DNA from: Thelonectria olida
Taxonomy: Eukaryota > Ascomycota > Sordariomycetes > Hypocreales > Nectriaceae
NCBI GenBank assembly: GCA_020736575.1
Contig: JAGPYM010000078.1
Coordinates: 25,425 to 89,424 of the forward strand
Direction: 5' to 3'
DNA length: 64,000 bases
In this document: piece after piece, positions 1 to 9,808 of the stretch
How the letters are laid out: each line of letters begins with the position of its first letter
How positions within the stretch are numbered: the first letter of the stretch is position 1
Program-made: the position numbers and the translations under genes
The notes under the pieces: model-generated
The model's database searches: none
What the model was told of the DNA's origin: nothing
What the model saw: the letters and a program-made list of their open reading frames with translations, nothing else

Positions 1-672
1 GTCTCTACTCCGTTTGATCATGAAGCCTCTTGGTACAACGCTTGTACCCTGAGCATCCGGGAAGGTTGCGGCTACTTTTGCGGTTTGTGTGTCAGTTGGG
101 GTTTCAGCTTGAGCGCGGAGTGCTTTGCAGGAGACATTCAATTTTATAACAAGTCTCACCCTATCTTAGACCAGGCGGCTAATACTTGGAAGGCTTGTAT
201 AATAATAGCTTAAAGTATAAATAGTATATATATTTTAACTTTTATTAATAAAATATTAAAACTTATCTCTTTTATTTTAATATTTAATATTATTTAACAT
301 TTTTAACGTGGTTTTTAAATTACTATTAGCTTTTAATTTAAATAGTTTATATATTTTAACCTTTTACTATTATTATAATTAGATAGGGATAAGAATAATT
401 TTTATTATTACTCTTAACACTTTTATATTAATTAATTGCTAGTAGTAAGCCCTTTTTTAGCATATATAAGGTAGACGCAGTTTTACTATTATAAACTGCC
501 TGCTCCGGGTTAGGTTATATATAAGCTGTAATAACATAGTAAAAATAGGTAACTCTCCTTCTCTTCCTTAAGGAAAACGTTCTAAAAGTTACAGTTGGCA
601 ATCTTATTAAAGTAGGCATAGTGGAATCTTATAAATTCAGCCTTAAAGCTATAAATAAGCCCAAGCCACTAT
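1..672. other. AT-rich intergenic stretch, RIP-like
   Basis: The first 180 bases are of ordinary composition and show no readable gene. From about 180 to 660 the sequence is strongly AT-rich, made of TTAATA/TATTTA-type words with few C or G, like the RIP-degraded blocks further right. I see no coding potential. The stop codon of the transporter gene lies directly at its right edge. Confidence 0.6.
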
Positions 673-2434
673 TTAGTGTTTATATCTCCATCCCTTCTCA
701 AAACCAGAGTTAGGAGTCCACCCTTCGGCCTCATCCAGAGCTTTATTCAGTCGCTTCGCCCTCCAGTTGACCAAAAATGCCGAGACAATGGTCAGCGCGC
801 AGCCCAAGAGTAGCAGACCACCAGCCATGCGGTAGAACGGCTCCTGGCTAGTCGGGTAAAAGTACGGGCTAAACCAGTGGCTTATCTGGCTAATGCAGTT
901 GGCAATAGCAACGAGCGCAGCCTTCTTGGCCCGTGGGGCGGGGACGACGGTCGTTTCCCATGACAGCTGCAGGTTGAGACCGCTATAAGTGCCAGAGACA
1001 AGAAGGATGATGCCGATGTAGCGCGCGGCAACGTTGATGGTGCCGATGAGGATACCGCAGCCAGCGGCGGAGAAGATGATGGGGATAACGACGTGCCACG
1101 TTGATTCCTGGAAGTGGCCGCATGACCACGCAATGGCGCAGGCGGCGATATAGGCGATGGCGTAGGGGGGGGCTTGGATGAGATATGTCGTCATCTTGTT
1201 GAAGCCGAATGTTTTCATAATCTAGCACTGTCAGCCGCGGTTGCATGGACTGGCTTAGTTGACGTTGAACCCACCGAAGGCAAAAAGTCCTTGAAGCTCT
1301 GAGCAGTGATGAGGGCAAAATGCATAAGACAGAACATCCAGGTGAAAGGATCCTTGACAGCCTCCTTGACACCATCCCACGTTCCACCAACGCCCTCGTC
1401 ACGGCCGCCGTTGGAGACTAGAACACGGTATTGGGCCATCTCACGCTCCTCCTCGGTGAGGAAACTGGTGTCGTTGGGCCACGAGGGCAGAAAGAAGTAT
1501 GAGGCGAGTGCAATGATTATTGACGCCATGCCTTCAATGAGGAAGAACCATTGCCATGCGTGGAGACCAGCAATGCCGTCCATGTGCTCGAGGATACCGG
1601 CGGCGAGGAAGCCGGAGATGATGTTGGAGATGGTGTTTCCAGCGTGCCAGATGGCCATGCGAAAGGGGCTTTCTTCCTTGGTGTACCACGAGGATGTCAC
1701 TGGCCTGTTAGTGTTCGCTTCTAGAGCAAGCGTAGCCGTCTGGGGGTGACCTACTGAGCGTGAGACCCGGGAAGAAAGGAGCTTCCGTCAGACCAATGAA
1801 GAAGCGAACAATGCAAAAGCCCACGCCGCTAGATAGGGTCAGGAACCAGGAACCAGCTGCAGGATTGGTGCTATCCTCGACAAGAGACTCACCTCGTCAT
1901 GGCGGGCATGCAAATGGTGCCAGCACTCCACATGAGCATGATGGTTGGGAGGAACCAGCGGGGGCTTGTTTTGGCCATGAGGAGGTTTCCAGGCAGCTGG
2001 CCGACGAGGTAGCCAACGTAGAAGGTGGAAATGCCAGCATTCCAAACCGTGTCGGACATGTTCAGGTCCTCCTGAAGGCCGGCGAGGCGGGCGTTGGAGA
2101 CGTTGATGCGGTCAAGGTAGCTGCACAAGGGTGGTGTCATTAGTTGAATCCAATCTTCCACGACACACAGAGGGACGCACTTCATAAGGAACATGAGGGT
2201 GACGCAGGGCATCATGTGCCAGTCGATCTTTCTCACGACACTCTTGTTGAGCTCAGCCAGGCGCTCCGGGCCAAGATGGCGCAAGAGTTCGAACCGGGCC
2301 TGGATATCCTGAGGCGAAATGACGGTGCCCCCGCCGTTGGGGACACGCTCGATGCATTCCACATCTTCGAGCTTCTCCTTGGGAACCGACGCCGGATCCG
2401 AGTCTGAGTGAAGGTGCATGTCTGTGGCGGCCAT
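673..2434 (-). CDS. MFS transporter, Dal5-like anion:cation symporter family
   Basis: Predicted plasma-membrane importer of a small organic anion. Model: join of 2181-2434, 1893-2120, 1755-1828, 1275-1699 and 673-1221, giving 509 residues, the usual length of the family. Introns of 60, 64, 55 and 53 bases all have GT donors and AG acceptors. The family motif Y-L-D-R-I-N is created by the first splice, near residue 86, at the end of transmembrane segment 1. It is followed by V-G-Y-L-V-G-Q-L-P-G-N, then R-F-F-I-G-L-T-E-A-P-F-F-P-G and S-S-W-Y-T-K-E-E, all typical of the Dal5/Tna1/tartrate group. A long charged N-terminus precedes the first membrane segment. It is the outer member of the group containing the tricarboxylate carrier, regulator and PrpF isomerase, so a tricarboxylate or similar plant acid is a reasonable substrate guess; sequence alone does not prove it. 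Confidence 0.9.
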
Positions 2435-3173
2435 GGTGACTGTCGTTGCTGACTTTTGTCCTGAGGCTTTGGCTCTTTAGAAGCGAGATGACCGCGAGCT
2501 GTTGGGAACTAGGATGATGCGAGAGAGAATCCGGGGTAATTCATGGGGGAAGAGAAGGGTTATATAGTCTAGACTATACCCCAGCCACAACTACCGTCCG
2601 CGGAGGTATGGGCTGGCCCAGGCTCACTTGGCTGGCCACGTGACATGACACGGTCATGGTCTTTGCCAACGACTCATGGTCCGCCATGTTTGCACTAGCT
2701 ACGAATAATGCAGGTTGGCTTGATCCAACGCTCATTGCCTGTGTGGTGTGGCGAGGAGACGTTTAGCCCACAGCACGACTCAGCGCTTGGCTCCCGCGGG
2801 AATGGCAAACATACCCCGCTTCCCCGCTTCCCCGCTTCCCCTCACTTCCAAGTTCTCCCTCGTCGGTTGTTGCTGATGGAGTAGTCGAAGTTAGTAGGCT
2901 AGCAGGCTGAAGTTCACTTTTGCGTGCTCGCTGATAGCCTAGCTGTTCCTTGAGTCAAGTGCCTTGCGTCTGGGATTCTTGACAATGATAGCACGGCCAA
3001 CGACGGACTGGATTTTCAAAGGAGCAATTGCGTGGCTCTGCTGGCCAAGTAAAGTTGGAGCATTGAACAGAGAAACGATTGATAGTTCTGGGTAAATTCT
3101 CTATGATTCTGTTTTTCAAGCATAGCCAACTATCTCTATCTCGCTCTCCCCGACTTCGCCAAACATCATCATC
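2435..3173. other. Intergenic region with transporter promoter
   Basis: Upstream region of the transporter gene and downstream region of the carrier gene. It contains a TATA-like palindrome (listed separately) and, at 2814-2837, three perfect tandem copies of the 8-mer CCCCGCTT. Otherwise I see no gene. Confidence 0.5.
2563..2578. promoter_or_regulatory. 16-bp perfect palindrome upstream of the transporter
   Basis: TATAGTCTAGACTATA reads identically on both strands and lies about 130 bases upstream of the transporter start codon. It could combine a TATA-like core with a dimeric regulator site. This is an inference from symmetry and position only. Confidence 0.4.
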
Positions 3174-4300
3174 CTACTTCTTCAGTCCCATCAATAACGA
3201 AGCCATGTTCTCATACACGGTGAAGACGATACCACCGCTGAGAATCAGCCGCCCCAGTCTCATTGAGCTTCCGCTCCAAAACACCCGAATCCCTCCGTCC
3301 CTCAACAAGTCTCGAAATGCCTGGACTGTAGTAGCCCCCTGAGCCCCCTGAGCACGCGTTTTGACCGTGTCAAACGGCTGTGTAGCGCACACGGTAATGA
3401 CACCAGCGGTTGCGCCCATACCGAACGTGACGACCGGGTGCTTGGCGGTTTTCGTGCTGGTACGGGAGGAAATAGTCTCCTTGAGGATGTTGAAGGAGCC
3501 CATGCGCACGGCCGACGTAGCCGACTGTTTAAGCGTGGTTGACAGGAGGCCCCGGTAGATGCCGCGGAAGCCGCTCTCGGCGAGGATGGTGCGGAGGGCA
3601 TGGATGCCGCCGTTGTAGCGTCTGGTGGATGACCTTGCGTCGTCGATCCTTGAAGTAGTGGTCAGTTTGTGCCTGCCGGTCGCAACTAGTGGCTACGACT
3701 TACAGGGCTGTCTTGATGCGCTCTGTTGGTGTTACAACGGCAACGCTCTCAATGGCCCCGGCCATCATGCCAGCGAGGATTCCACGCCCTGGCGAGAGCT
3801 TGCCATTTGAGTCGGCAAGCTGATTCTTAATGGCGTCAAAGGACAGGAAACGGACTCCGGCCTTGCATGCAGTTCCCTGACTTGGCGTTAGATGCGGCTG
3901 AAGAAATTAAACGACGCTGGGTCTCGGCTCACCAGAATCAGGGTTGAGCAACCGGTGTAGATTGCGTGGAAGCCGTCGAGTCGCGCAGTCTGCGATATGA
4001 CGGAAAATGGGTTCTTTGAGGCAGCAACGCCAGCGCCAGCGACGTTACGATTTAACTGGGCGCGTGTTTTTGCGAATTCGAAGGGGTACTGCACTCCAGT
4101 TAGAGGTGGCATATTTGGGAGAGAAGAGGGCGCAAGAAACTCGCTGTAATAGTGGCTTCAACGGCACCGGCAACGGCACCGGCTGCAAGAGATATGGCAG
4201 GGGTGACGACGATCTGCTTCTGTGGCTTTTCCGCTGATGACGCCTGATGCTTCAGCACCGATACTGCTGCTGGAACCTGAGCCTGAGCAATAGTCGCCAT
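3174..4300 (-). CDS. Mitochondrial tricarboxylate (citrate) carrier, CTP family
   Basis: Inner-membrane carrier expected to exchange citrate, cis-aconitate or related tricarboxylates between mitochondrion and cytosol. Model: 4145-4300, 3933-4088, 3704-3876 and 3174-3648, giving 319 residues. The three mitochondrial-carrier repeats are visible through their P-x-[DE]-x-x-K-[TS] motifs: Y-P-F-E-F-A-K-T (about residue 53), T-P-T-E-R-I-K-T (about 154) and Q-P-F-D-T-V-K-T-R in the last exon. G-T-A-C-K-A-G-V-R-F after repeat 1 is typical of citrate carriers. The first intron (4089-4144) seems to use a GC donor (GCGAGT); this keeps the conserved T-Y-P junction. A GT donor 4 bases further in also stays in frame but adds A-M-Q. 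The start at 4300 has a good context (GCCATGG); the frame stays open upstream to 4471. The carrier is divergent from the Zn2Cys6 gene. The family includes MttA/Mtt1 of itaconate clusters. Confidence 0.87.
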
Positions 4301-4627
4301 GGCGAGACGTTTACAGTCAAAACAGAGGATCTGGCTGAGCAACGTTTGTTTGGAGGAGTTGCATGTTCTCGTTGATATGAATCGACGAGCGAGGCTCGAG
4401 AGCCGACCAGGACGAAATGCCTGTGGGGTTGGTTTTGGAGACGGGAGCATCGAGTTGGAGAACGGGAGCACCGAGTTGGAGGACGGGAAAAACTAGTCTA
4501 CTACGTAGTAGTGCTCGACGGTGTGGATACGTCGTTCCCGCGGCATCTTCCGTTTATCCCCTCGCCTTCCCGTCTTTCCGTCTTCCTCTTCTCTCATCCT
4601 CGCCCGCTTCCACCTCAGGGACCAACC
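4301..4627. promoter_or_regulatory. Divergent promoter between carrier and regulator, with 14-bp palindrome
   Basis: This 327-bp region must serve both the carrier (minus) and the Zn2Cys6 regulator (plus). At 4498-4511 lies CTACTACGTAGTAG, a perfect 14-bp palindrome. Between about 4435 and 4490 an imperfect 21-bp unit around GAGTTGGAGAACGGGAGCAC is repeated two to three times. Pyrimidine-rich sequence (TTCCTCTTCTCTC) leads up to the regulator start, as is common in fungal promoters. Confidence 0.5.
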
Positions 4628-7282
4628 ATGGCTTCCGACAAGGCCAACTCGACCAATTTACCTGAGCCGACACGGGCGCGTTCCCGTCGACGCGCAGCCG
4701 AGGCCTGCTCCTCCTGCCGCCGGAGAAAGGTGAGTTCGCCCCTTTCCCGCGGCAAGCCTCGCCCGTTGTTTGAGCGTTGACGAATACGGACTGGCAGATC
4801 AAGTGCAACAACGAACGCCCAGTATGCGTCAACTGCAAGACATACCACCGGCACTGTGTATACGAGCCTGTTGGGGAAGTCGCCAAAGAGGCGGGGCGTG
4901 AGCGACACCATCGCTTCAAGCTTCAGAAGCACCCAAGCAAGTCCTACCCTACGAGCGTCGAGAGCAGCAGACACACAAGCCCACCGCTCTCTCAGCACAA
5001 TGACGCTGCTCCCGGCTCGCCCGGATCGGAGAGCCATATGCCAGATGCTCGTGATGATGACCGAGGCAAAAGCCCGTCCTGGCCATATGCTGTGCCCAGT
5101 CGTGCATCCAAGGCAAGCGTGGCTCGCATCCTAGTTTCGGCCAACGGCATCTCCAGCTACCATGGCCGCACGAGTGCTTTGTTCGAGGACAATGGCCAAG
5201 ATCGGCCGCCAGGAGCAGATGCCCACCCCCGAATGCCGGATGACTGGGTTGAGAGAGGCCTAGTTGCCGAGGCCGCGAGACAGCGTAAGTAGCGTGCGCT
5301 CCACGATGTGAACCATCCTCAAGACTCACCCGCTGTAGGCCAGATGGAAGAGCTCAACTTTCGCCACGGGAAGCTCGACTTTGACGGCGTTGACCCTGAC
5401 TTGGGCCTGCACTTGCTCTCGCTGCATTGGAACCGCCAGCACCACTCGTTCCTCATCACCTATCGCCCCGCCTTCATGCGAGACATGGCTTGCAACGGCC
5501 CCTATTTCTCAAAACTCCTCCTCAATGCCATCTACTTTGGCTCTGCCAAGTTCAGCCCGAGACTGGAGGTCCGCAAGGATCCCAATGATGTCCGGACGGC
5601 CGGGTGGAAGTACCGCGAGCGGGTTCGCGAGCTGTTGGGCAGCTCCCTCGACCGCAGCGATGTCACGACGATCCAGGCTTTGCTACAGATGACAAACTCC
5701 CTCTTCGCGCTCGGAGATGAAAGAAGCGCAGCATGGCTATACTCTGGACTGGCATTTCGCATGCTCATCGACCTAGGCATGCACGTGGATGTGACCAACA
5801 AACACCCCTTCTCAGACGAAGACCTGGAGATCCGGCGGAGGGTCTTTTGGGGGGCATTCGGTAGATATCTCCACCATGCCGCTGTTCTTGGTAGTATCTG
5901 ACAAATAGCCAGTCGTAGACAAGATCCAAAGCCTCTATCAAGGCCGCCCGGTGAGCTTGAAGGATACCGACGCGCTTGTGCCCATCAAGTTTCTCGACAC
6001 GTATGAGGAGCTGGAAAACTGGCAGCCGTTCGCCTATTCAACCTCGGCTTCCGACTATCCAGGATCGCCGGCGTATAGCACATCGACCTTTACCTTTCTC
6101 TGCAAGCTCTCGATAACCATGAGCGACATTCTTAGCTGCATCTACACGGAGCGCAGTTTCGACCAGAGCCCCGCAGAGCTGGCCAGCATGTTGGACAAGC
6201 TGCAGTTGAAACTCAACCAGTGGCATGACTCGCTGCCCTGTCATTTGCAGTTTGACCTGGCAAAGTCCCAGAGCGCGACGTTTCCTCCGCCTCACGTTTT
6301 CAGTCTATAGTAAGCACTTCCTCCCACGGCGAATGGGCATTTCTAACTGGGCAGTGCCATGTACAACGTTCTCGTCATTTTATTGCATCGCCCGTTTGTG
6401 GCGGATGGCCACTTGTACAATACCTCTCGCTCCATATCTGTCGACTCCCTCTTCAAGTGTGCGTCCGCCGCTTCGAGCATCAGCAATCTCCTTCGTGCCT
6501 ATCACCAAGCCTTCTCAACGCGCCGTGCGCCATATCTCATTTCGTACGCAACGTATGTGGCAGCCACAATTCACTCTCGCATTGCGGGCAAACGCGGTCG
6601 GGATTCCATTGCCCACGCCGGCCTCGTTACTTGCCTTGCGGTTTTCCAGGAAAACCAAGAAACCAACTCAGTCGTACAGAAGGCGGCCATGATTATACAG
6701 AGACTGATGAAGAAGCACGGGGTTGTTGTTGATCAAATTTCCAACGATGCACTGGAAATGAACCAGCCAACCCGGTACCAAGATGATGATGAACACGGCC
6801 GACTGGCAGAGAGGCCCTTGGCTCCCAAATCAACCGAGAATACAACAGCCGCCAGCATTCCAACCTGCCATGACCCGGCAGTAACTGCAAACGTCGGCGG
6901 AACTGGCTATTCGCCCAGCCTAGATGGGATGGATATTGACGGGATTATCCAGAGCTTCTTGCACCAGAGCGATGCCAACGGGACCAGACTTCCCGGGTAC
7001 GATCTGGAGGAGGCACCCAACCAAATCCCTAAGACGCCACGAATGGCTCAACAGGGAGGCGCGCAGCCCGTCGTGAGAGGGCATGGTTTGCCTGTGGTGA
7101 ACCATAGCGGTACCGACTTTGATTTAATGCCAGGTGGCGTACATTCGGCTGAGGCTGCATACAACAACGGGTACGAATGGCAGCAAGGGTGGTGGCCTCC
7201 AAATAACGAGTTTGCGTCTCTTGAAGATCCCCTTTTTGGCTTCAATAGCTCGTCTTTGGATAATTTTCCATTCGGAACTTGA
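4628..7282 (+). CDS. Zn(II)2Cys6 transcription factor with fungal-specific transcription factor domain
   Basis: Nuclear DNA-binding regulator. Model: 4628-4729, 4798-5284, 5339-5860, 5913-6309 and 6355-7282, giving 811 residues. The binuclear zinc cluster occupies residues 27-54 with spacing C-x2-C-x6-C-x6-C-x2-C-x6-C. An intron falls after the RRRK stretch in the middle of the cluster, a common position in this family. A basic linker follows, then the middle homology region; Y-N-V-L-V-I-L-L-H-R-P-F is recognisable after the fourth intron. The C-terminus is polar and rich in G, N and Q, like activation regions. I chose the ATG at 4628 (context AACCATGG); an in-frame ATG at 4511 exists, but the stretch between does not look conserved. 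Its place between carrier and isomerase suggests it controls this group, probably through the palindromes in the two promoters (inference). Confidence 0.9.
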
Positions 7283-7299
7283 GCGTTACAAGGGTCCTC

Positions 7300-7432
7300 T
7301 TGTTCCCGCTGTTCCCGTCGCTAGCACTATTCCCGTTCTTCCCGTCATACTGTTCCCGCTCTTCCCGGCATTAGTACTGTTCCCGTCCTTCCCGTCATTC
7401 CGCACTGTTCCCGTTCTTCCTGTCACCATGAG
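7300..7432. repeat. Minisatellite of CCCGTTCTTCCCG units
   Basis: Between the regulator stop and the isomerase gene lie four to five imperfect copies of a unit of about 26 to 28 bases built on ACTGTTCCCGTTCTTCCCG followed by TCAT. The units differ by single substitutions. The array lies in the presumed promoter or leader of the PrpF gene. Confidence 0.65.
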
Positions 7433-7737
7433 ATGCGGGTCGCGGCCAACCTGCGACCTTGGTGCTCGAAGCAGAGAGCCACTTAACATCTCAAGCAATG
7501 AGGCTAATAAACCTGGGATGCCACAGCAATTTCTCACTTTCAGTACCCTTGACATGGCTATTTATATGCTGCGCACCAAGCTTTGCCATGGCAGCTCGGG
7601 CGGTGATTCATAACCTCAATCGTCACCTCGCAAGACAAACCCAGGAGATACCCGTGGACCTCCTAAAAGAAGCCCATGCATCTTCCAATCACCCAAGGCT
7701 GGAAAATCACAAACGCCTTTGGTCTTACATTGCCAAC

Positions 7738-9039
7738 ATGCCTACCCAGCAGCAGATGCCTGAGACACGGCAGCTTAAACGCCACATCCTCCCTTGCGTA
7801 CTCATGCGCGCGGGAACCTCAAAGGGTATTTTTCTCCATCGAAGATACCTACCGAAGGACCAGATCGAATGGGGACCTCATCTAATCTCAGCTCTTGGAT
7901 CTCGAGGCAATGATCCTCGACAGATCGATGGCGTCGGTGGGGGCACGTCGACAACGTCAAAAGTGGCTGTGGTGTCTCCTTCAGAACGCCCAGACGCCGA
8001 TGTCGACTTCACCTTTGTGCAAGTCGCTGTGGGCAAGGAGTCTGTAGACTTTACGGGGACCTGCGGGAACATCAGCTCCGGGGTTGGGCCATTTGCCGTG
8101 CAGGAAGGGCTTGTGAAACCCCAGCGAGGGCAGACCGAGGTAAGTCTTGGGACTGAGGTGCTCCGTTACATTACCAGTTCTCATTCAAAGCAGGTGGACG
8201 TTAGAATCTACAGCACAAACACCAAGCTCATCATCGTTGAGACGGTCAAGATCGATGCAGATGGAGAGTTTGAGGAGGATGGCACCTATCACATTGCCGG
8301 TGTCAGCACCACTGGCAGTGAGGTCAGATGCGCCTTTGTTGATCCGGCGGGCAGCATGACAGGCAAACTGTTCCCATCTGGGAAGCGAAAGCAGGCACTG
8401 CGTGTCGAGCCACCTTCATCACTGCCGAATCTGAACCCTTTTGACGTTCGCGTCACACTTATCGATGCAGCAAACCCATTTATCCTCATCGACTCTACTT
8501 CGATCTTCCCACTCCTCAACAACCTTCACTCCGAGGACGCCCAGCACGCCCTAATCGAGTCAATCCGCCGTCAAGGGGCTGTGGCAATGGGCCTCTCGCC
8601 TACCGTCGAAGTCGCAGCACAAACCAGGGGTACACCAAAGATCGCACTCCTCTCCGCCCCTACCTTCCACCAGGCAAACGGCGTGATGCCAGACATCCGC
8701 GTTCAAGCTTACTCTATGGGTCTCCCACACCCCAGTCTCCAGCTGACAGGCGCAGTATGCGTAGCGGCAGCACTAAGCACCCCGGGAACAGTTGCGACAG
8801 AGCTCTCTGTCAAAACCATGGCGACTAACCGGGAGTTGCCAACGCCAGAGCGGACCCCTTCGCCTCTGAGCGGGAAAGATAACAATAGCCATAGAGAAGT
8901 TGTAATTGCGCACAGTAAAGGAATTGTTCAAGTCGGGGTGGTGCTAAAAGAGAATAGAGAGGTAGGGAGCTGTATAGTCTCTCGAACTGTAAGAAGGTTA
9001 TTTGAGGGAAGGGTATGGTACTATTTAGACATGTATTAA
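7738..9039 (+). CDS. PrpF-family aconitate/methylaconitate isomerase
   Basis: PrpF proteins isomerise trans-/cis-aconitate or 2-methylaconitate through a diaminopimelate-epimerase-like fold; the Ustilago Adi1 aconitate isomerase is of this family. Model: 7738-8139 and 8194-9039, 415 residues, matching bacterial PrpF (about 390-400). The intron 8140-8193 (GTAAGT...GCAG) is 54 bases, has no stop and joins T-E to V-D-V-R-I, the usual sequence there. M-R-A-G-T-S-K-G lies at the N-terminus, G-G-T-S-T-T-S-K with Lys75 follows, then G-T-C-G-N with Cys109; these fit the conserved Lys and Cys I remember as about 73 and 107 in bacterial PrpF. R-T-A/V-R-R-L-F-E-G closes the domain. The frame stays open upstream with ATGs at 7588 and 7459; starting at 7588 adds 50 residues with Arg/His-rich character that could target mitochondria. 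No MmgE/PrpD or CadA partner is present. Confidence 0.88.
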   Translation: MPTQQQMPETRQLKRHILPCVLMRAGTSKGIFLHRRYLPKDQIEWGPHLISALGSRGNDPRQIDGVGGGTSTTSKVAVVSPSERPDADVDFTFVQVAVGKESVDFTGTCGNISSGVGPFAVQEGLVKPQRGQTEVSLGTEVLRYITSSHSKQVDVRIYSTNTKLIIVETVKIDADGEFEEDGTYHIAGVSTTGSEVRCAFVDPAGSMTGKLFPSGKRKQALRVEPPSSLPNLNPFDVRVTLIDAANPFILIDSTSIFPLLNNLHSEDAQHALIESIRRQGAVAMGLSPTVEVAAQTRGTPKIALLSAPTFHQANGVMPDIRVQAYSMGLPHPSLQLTGAVCVAAALSTPGTVATELSVKTMATNRELPTPERTPSPLSGKDNNSHREVVIAHSKGIVQVGVVLKENREVGSCIVSRTVRRLFEGRVWYYLDMY

Positions 9040-9808
9040 ATTCGAATTATTGCACGATTTCATTGCAGGTATATATAAAAGAAAAAAAATTAAAGGAAAT
9101 ATTATTTGATATATCATTATAATTACAAATACTAACAGGCGGTTAACCTTTCGTCCATCTCTAGGTTAGACGTTCGCATTTCCTATCAAATGGTCTTACG
9201 GCGTATCGTGCTTCAGGACATCTAATGGTCACAGTTAGCCTCATCCAGGTCGGCACCGCCAGTGTTTATGCTCTGGGTGCCATTGATAACCTGGTGGCCG
9301 GTCCCTCAATGGGCAAAAATGAACGACGGAAGCACGCCTCACCTGAAGCTGAGCTGACACTGCCCTAACACGTGGCACCACCATGCCATAGATAGTTGAT
9401 GCCAAGGTTTAGCACAGCAGAGCAGGGGTCTCGCAATCAGACGCTGCAGGTGTTTCTGACTGACCAAGTCGCTCAGGGTGGGAGGGTAGAGAATCGAGTG
9501 GCACATTGTGATGCACATGGACAAGACGAGTTGATCAGCGCACTGACTAAAAGCATCACGAAAACTCACAAACAGAATTAGACCCCGGGACATCCAGGAA
9601 ACAGAATTAATCCCTGAGTGTGCTTCACCGAAGACCTAGCGCTGTGGCTGAACGCGAGCGGAATGATTCGCCCACGCCCGACAGCGCGACATGGGTACCA
9701 CCACACATTTCTGCCTGACAGTGCAATATCCGATCTCCGACTCTTCGCGTAACTTAAGGCCTGATCTGTCTCTGACTCGAGTGCAGGCCGGCGGCAGACG
9801 GCGCCAAA
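9040..9808. other. Intergenic region
   Basis: A short AT-rich patch (about 9040-9130) follows the isomerase stop. The rest has ordinary composition and leads into the NACHT gene. I see no gene with family features; several short open frames on both strands look random. Confidence 0.5.

Noticed and set aside
1306..2407. Plus-strand open frames over the MFS transporter (1306-1749, 1760-2143, 2144-2407)
   Set aside because: The spliced minus-strand gene explains the region with conserved membrane motifs.
7459..7738. Signal peptide in the upstream part of PrpF (L-T-W-L-F-I-C-C-A-P-S)
   Set aside because: The hydrophobic run lies before the ATG at 7588 and outside the conserved protein; secretion of an aconitate isomerase is not plausible.
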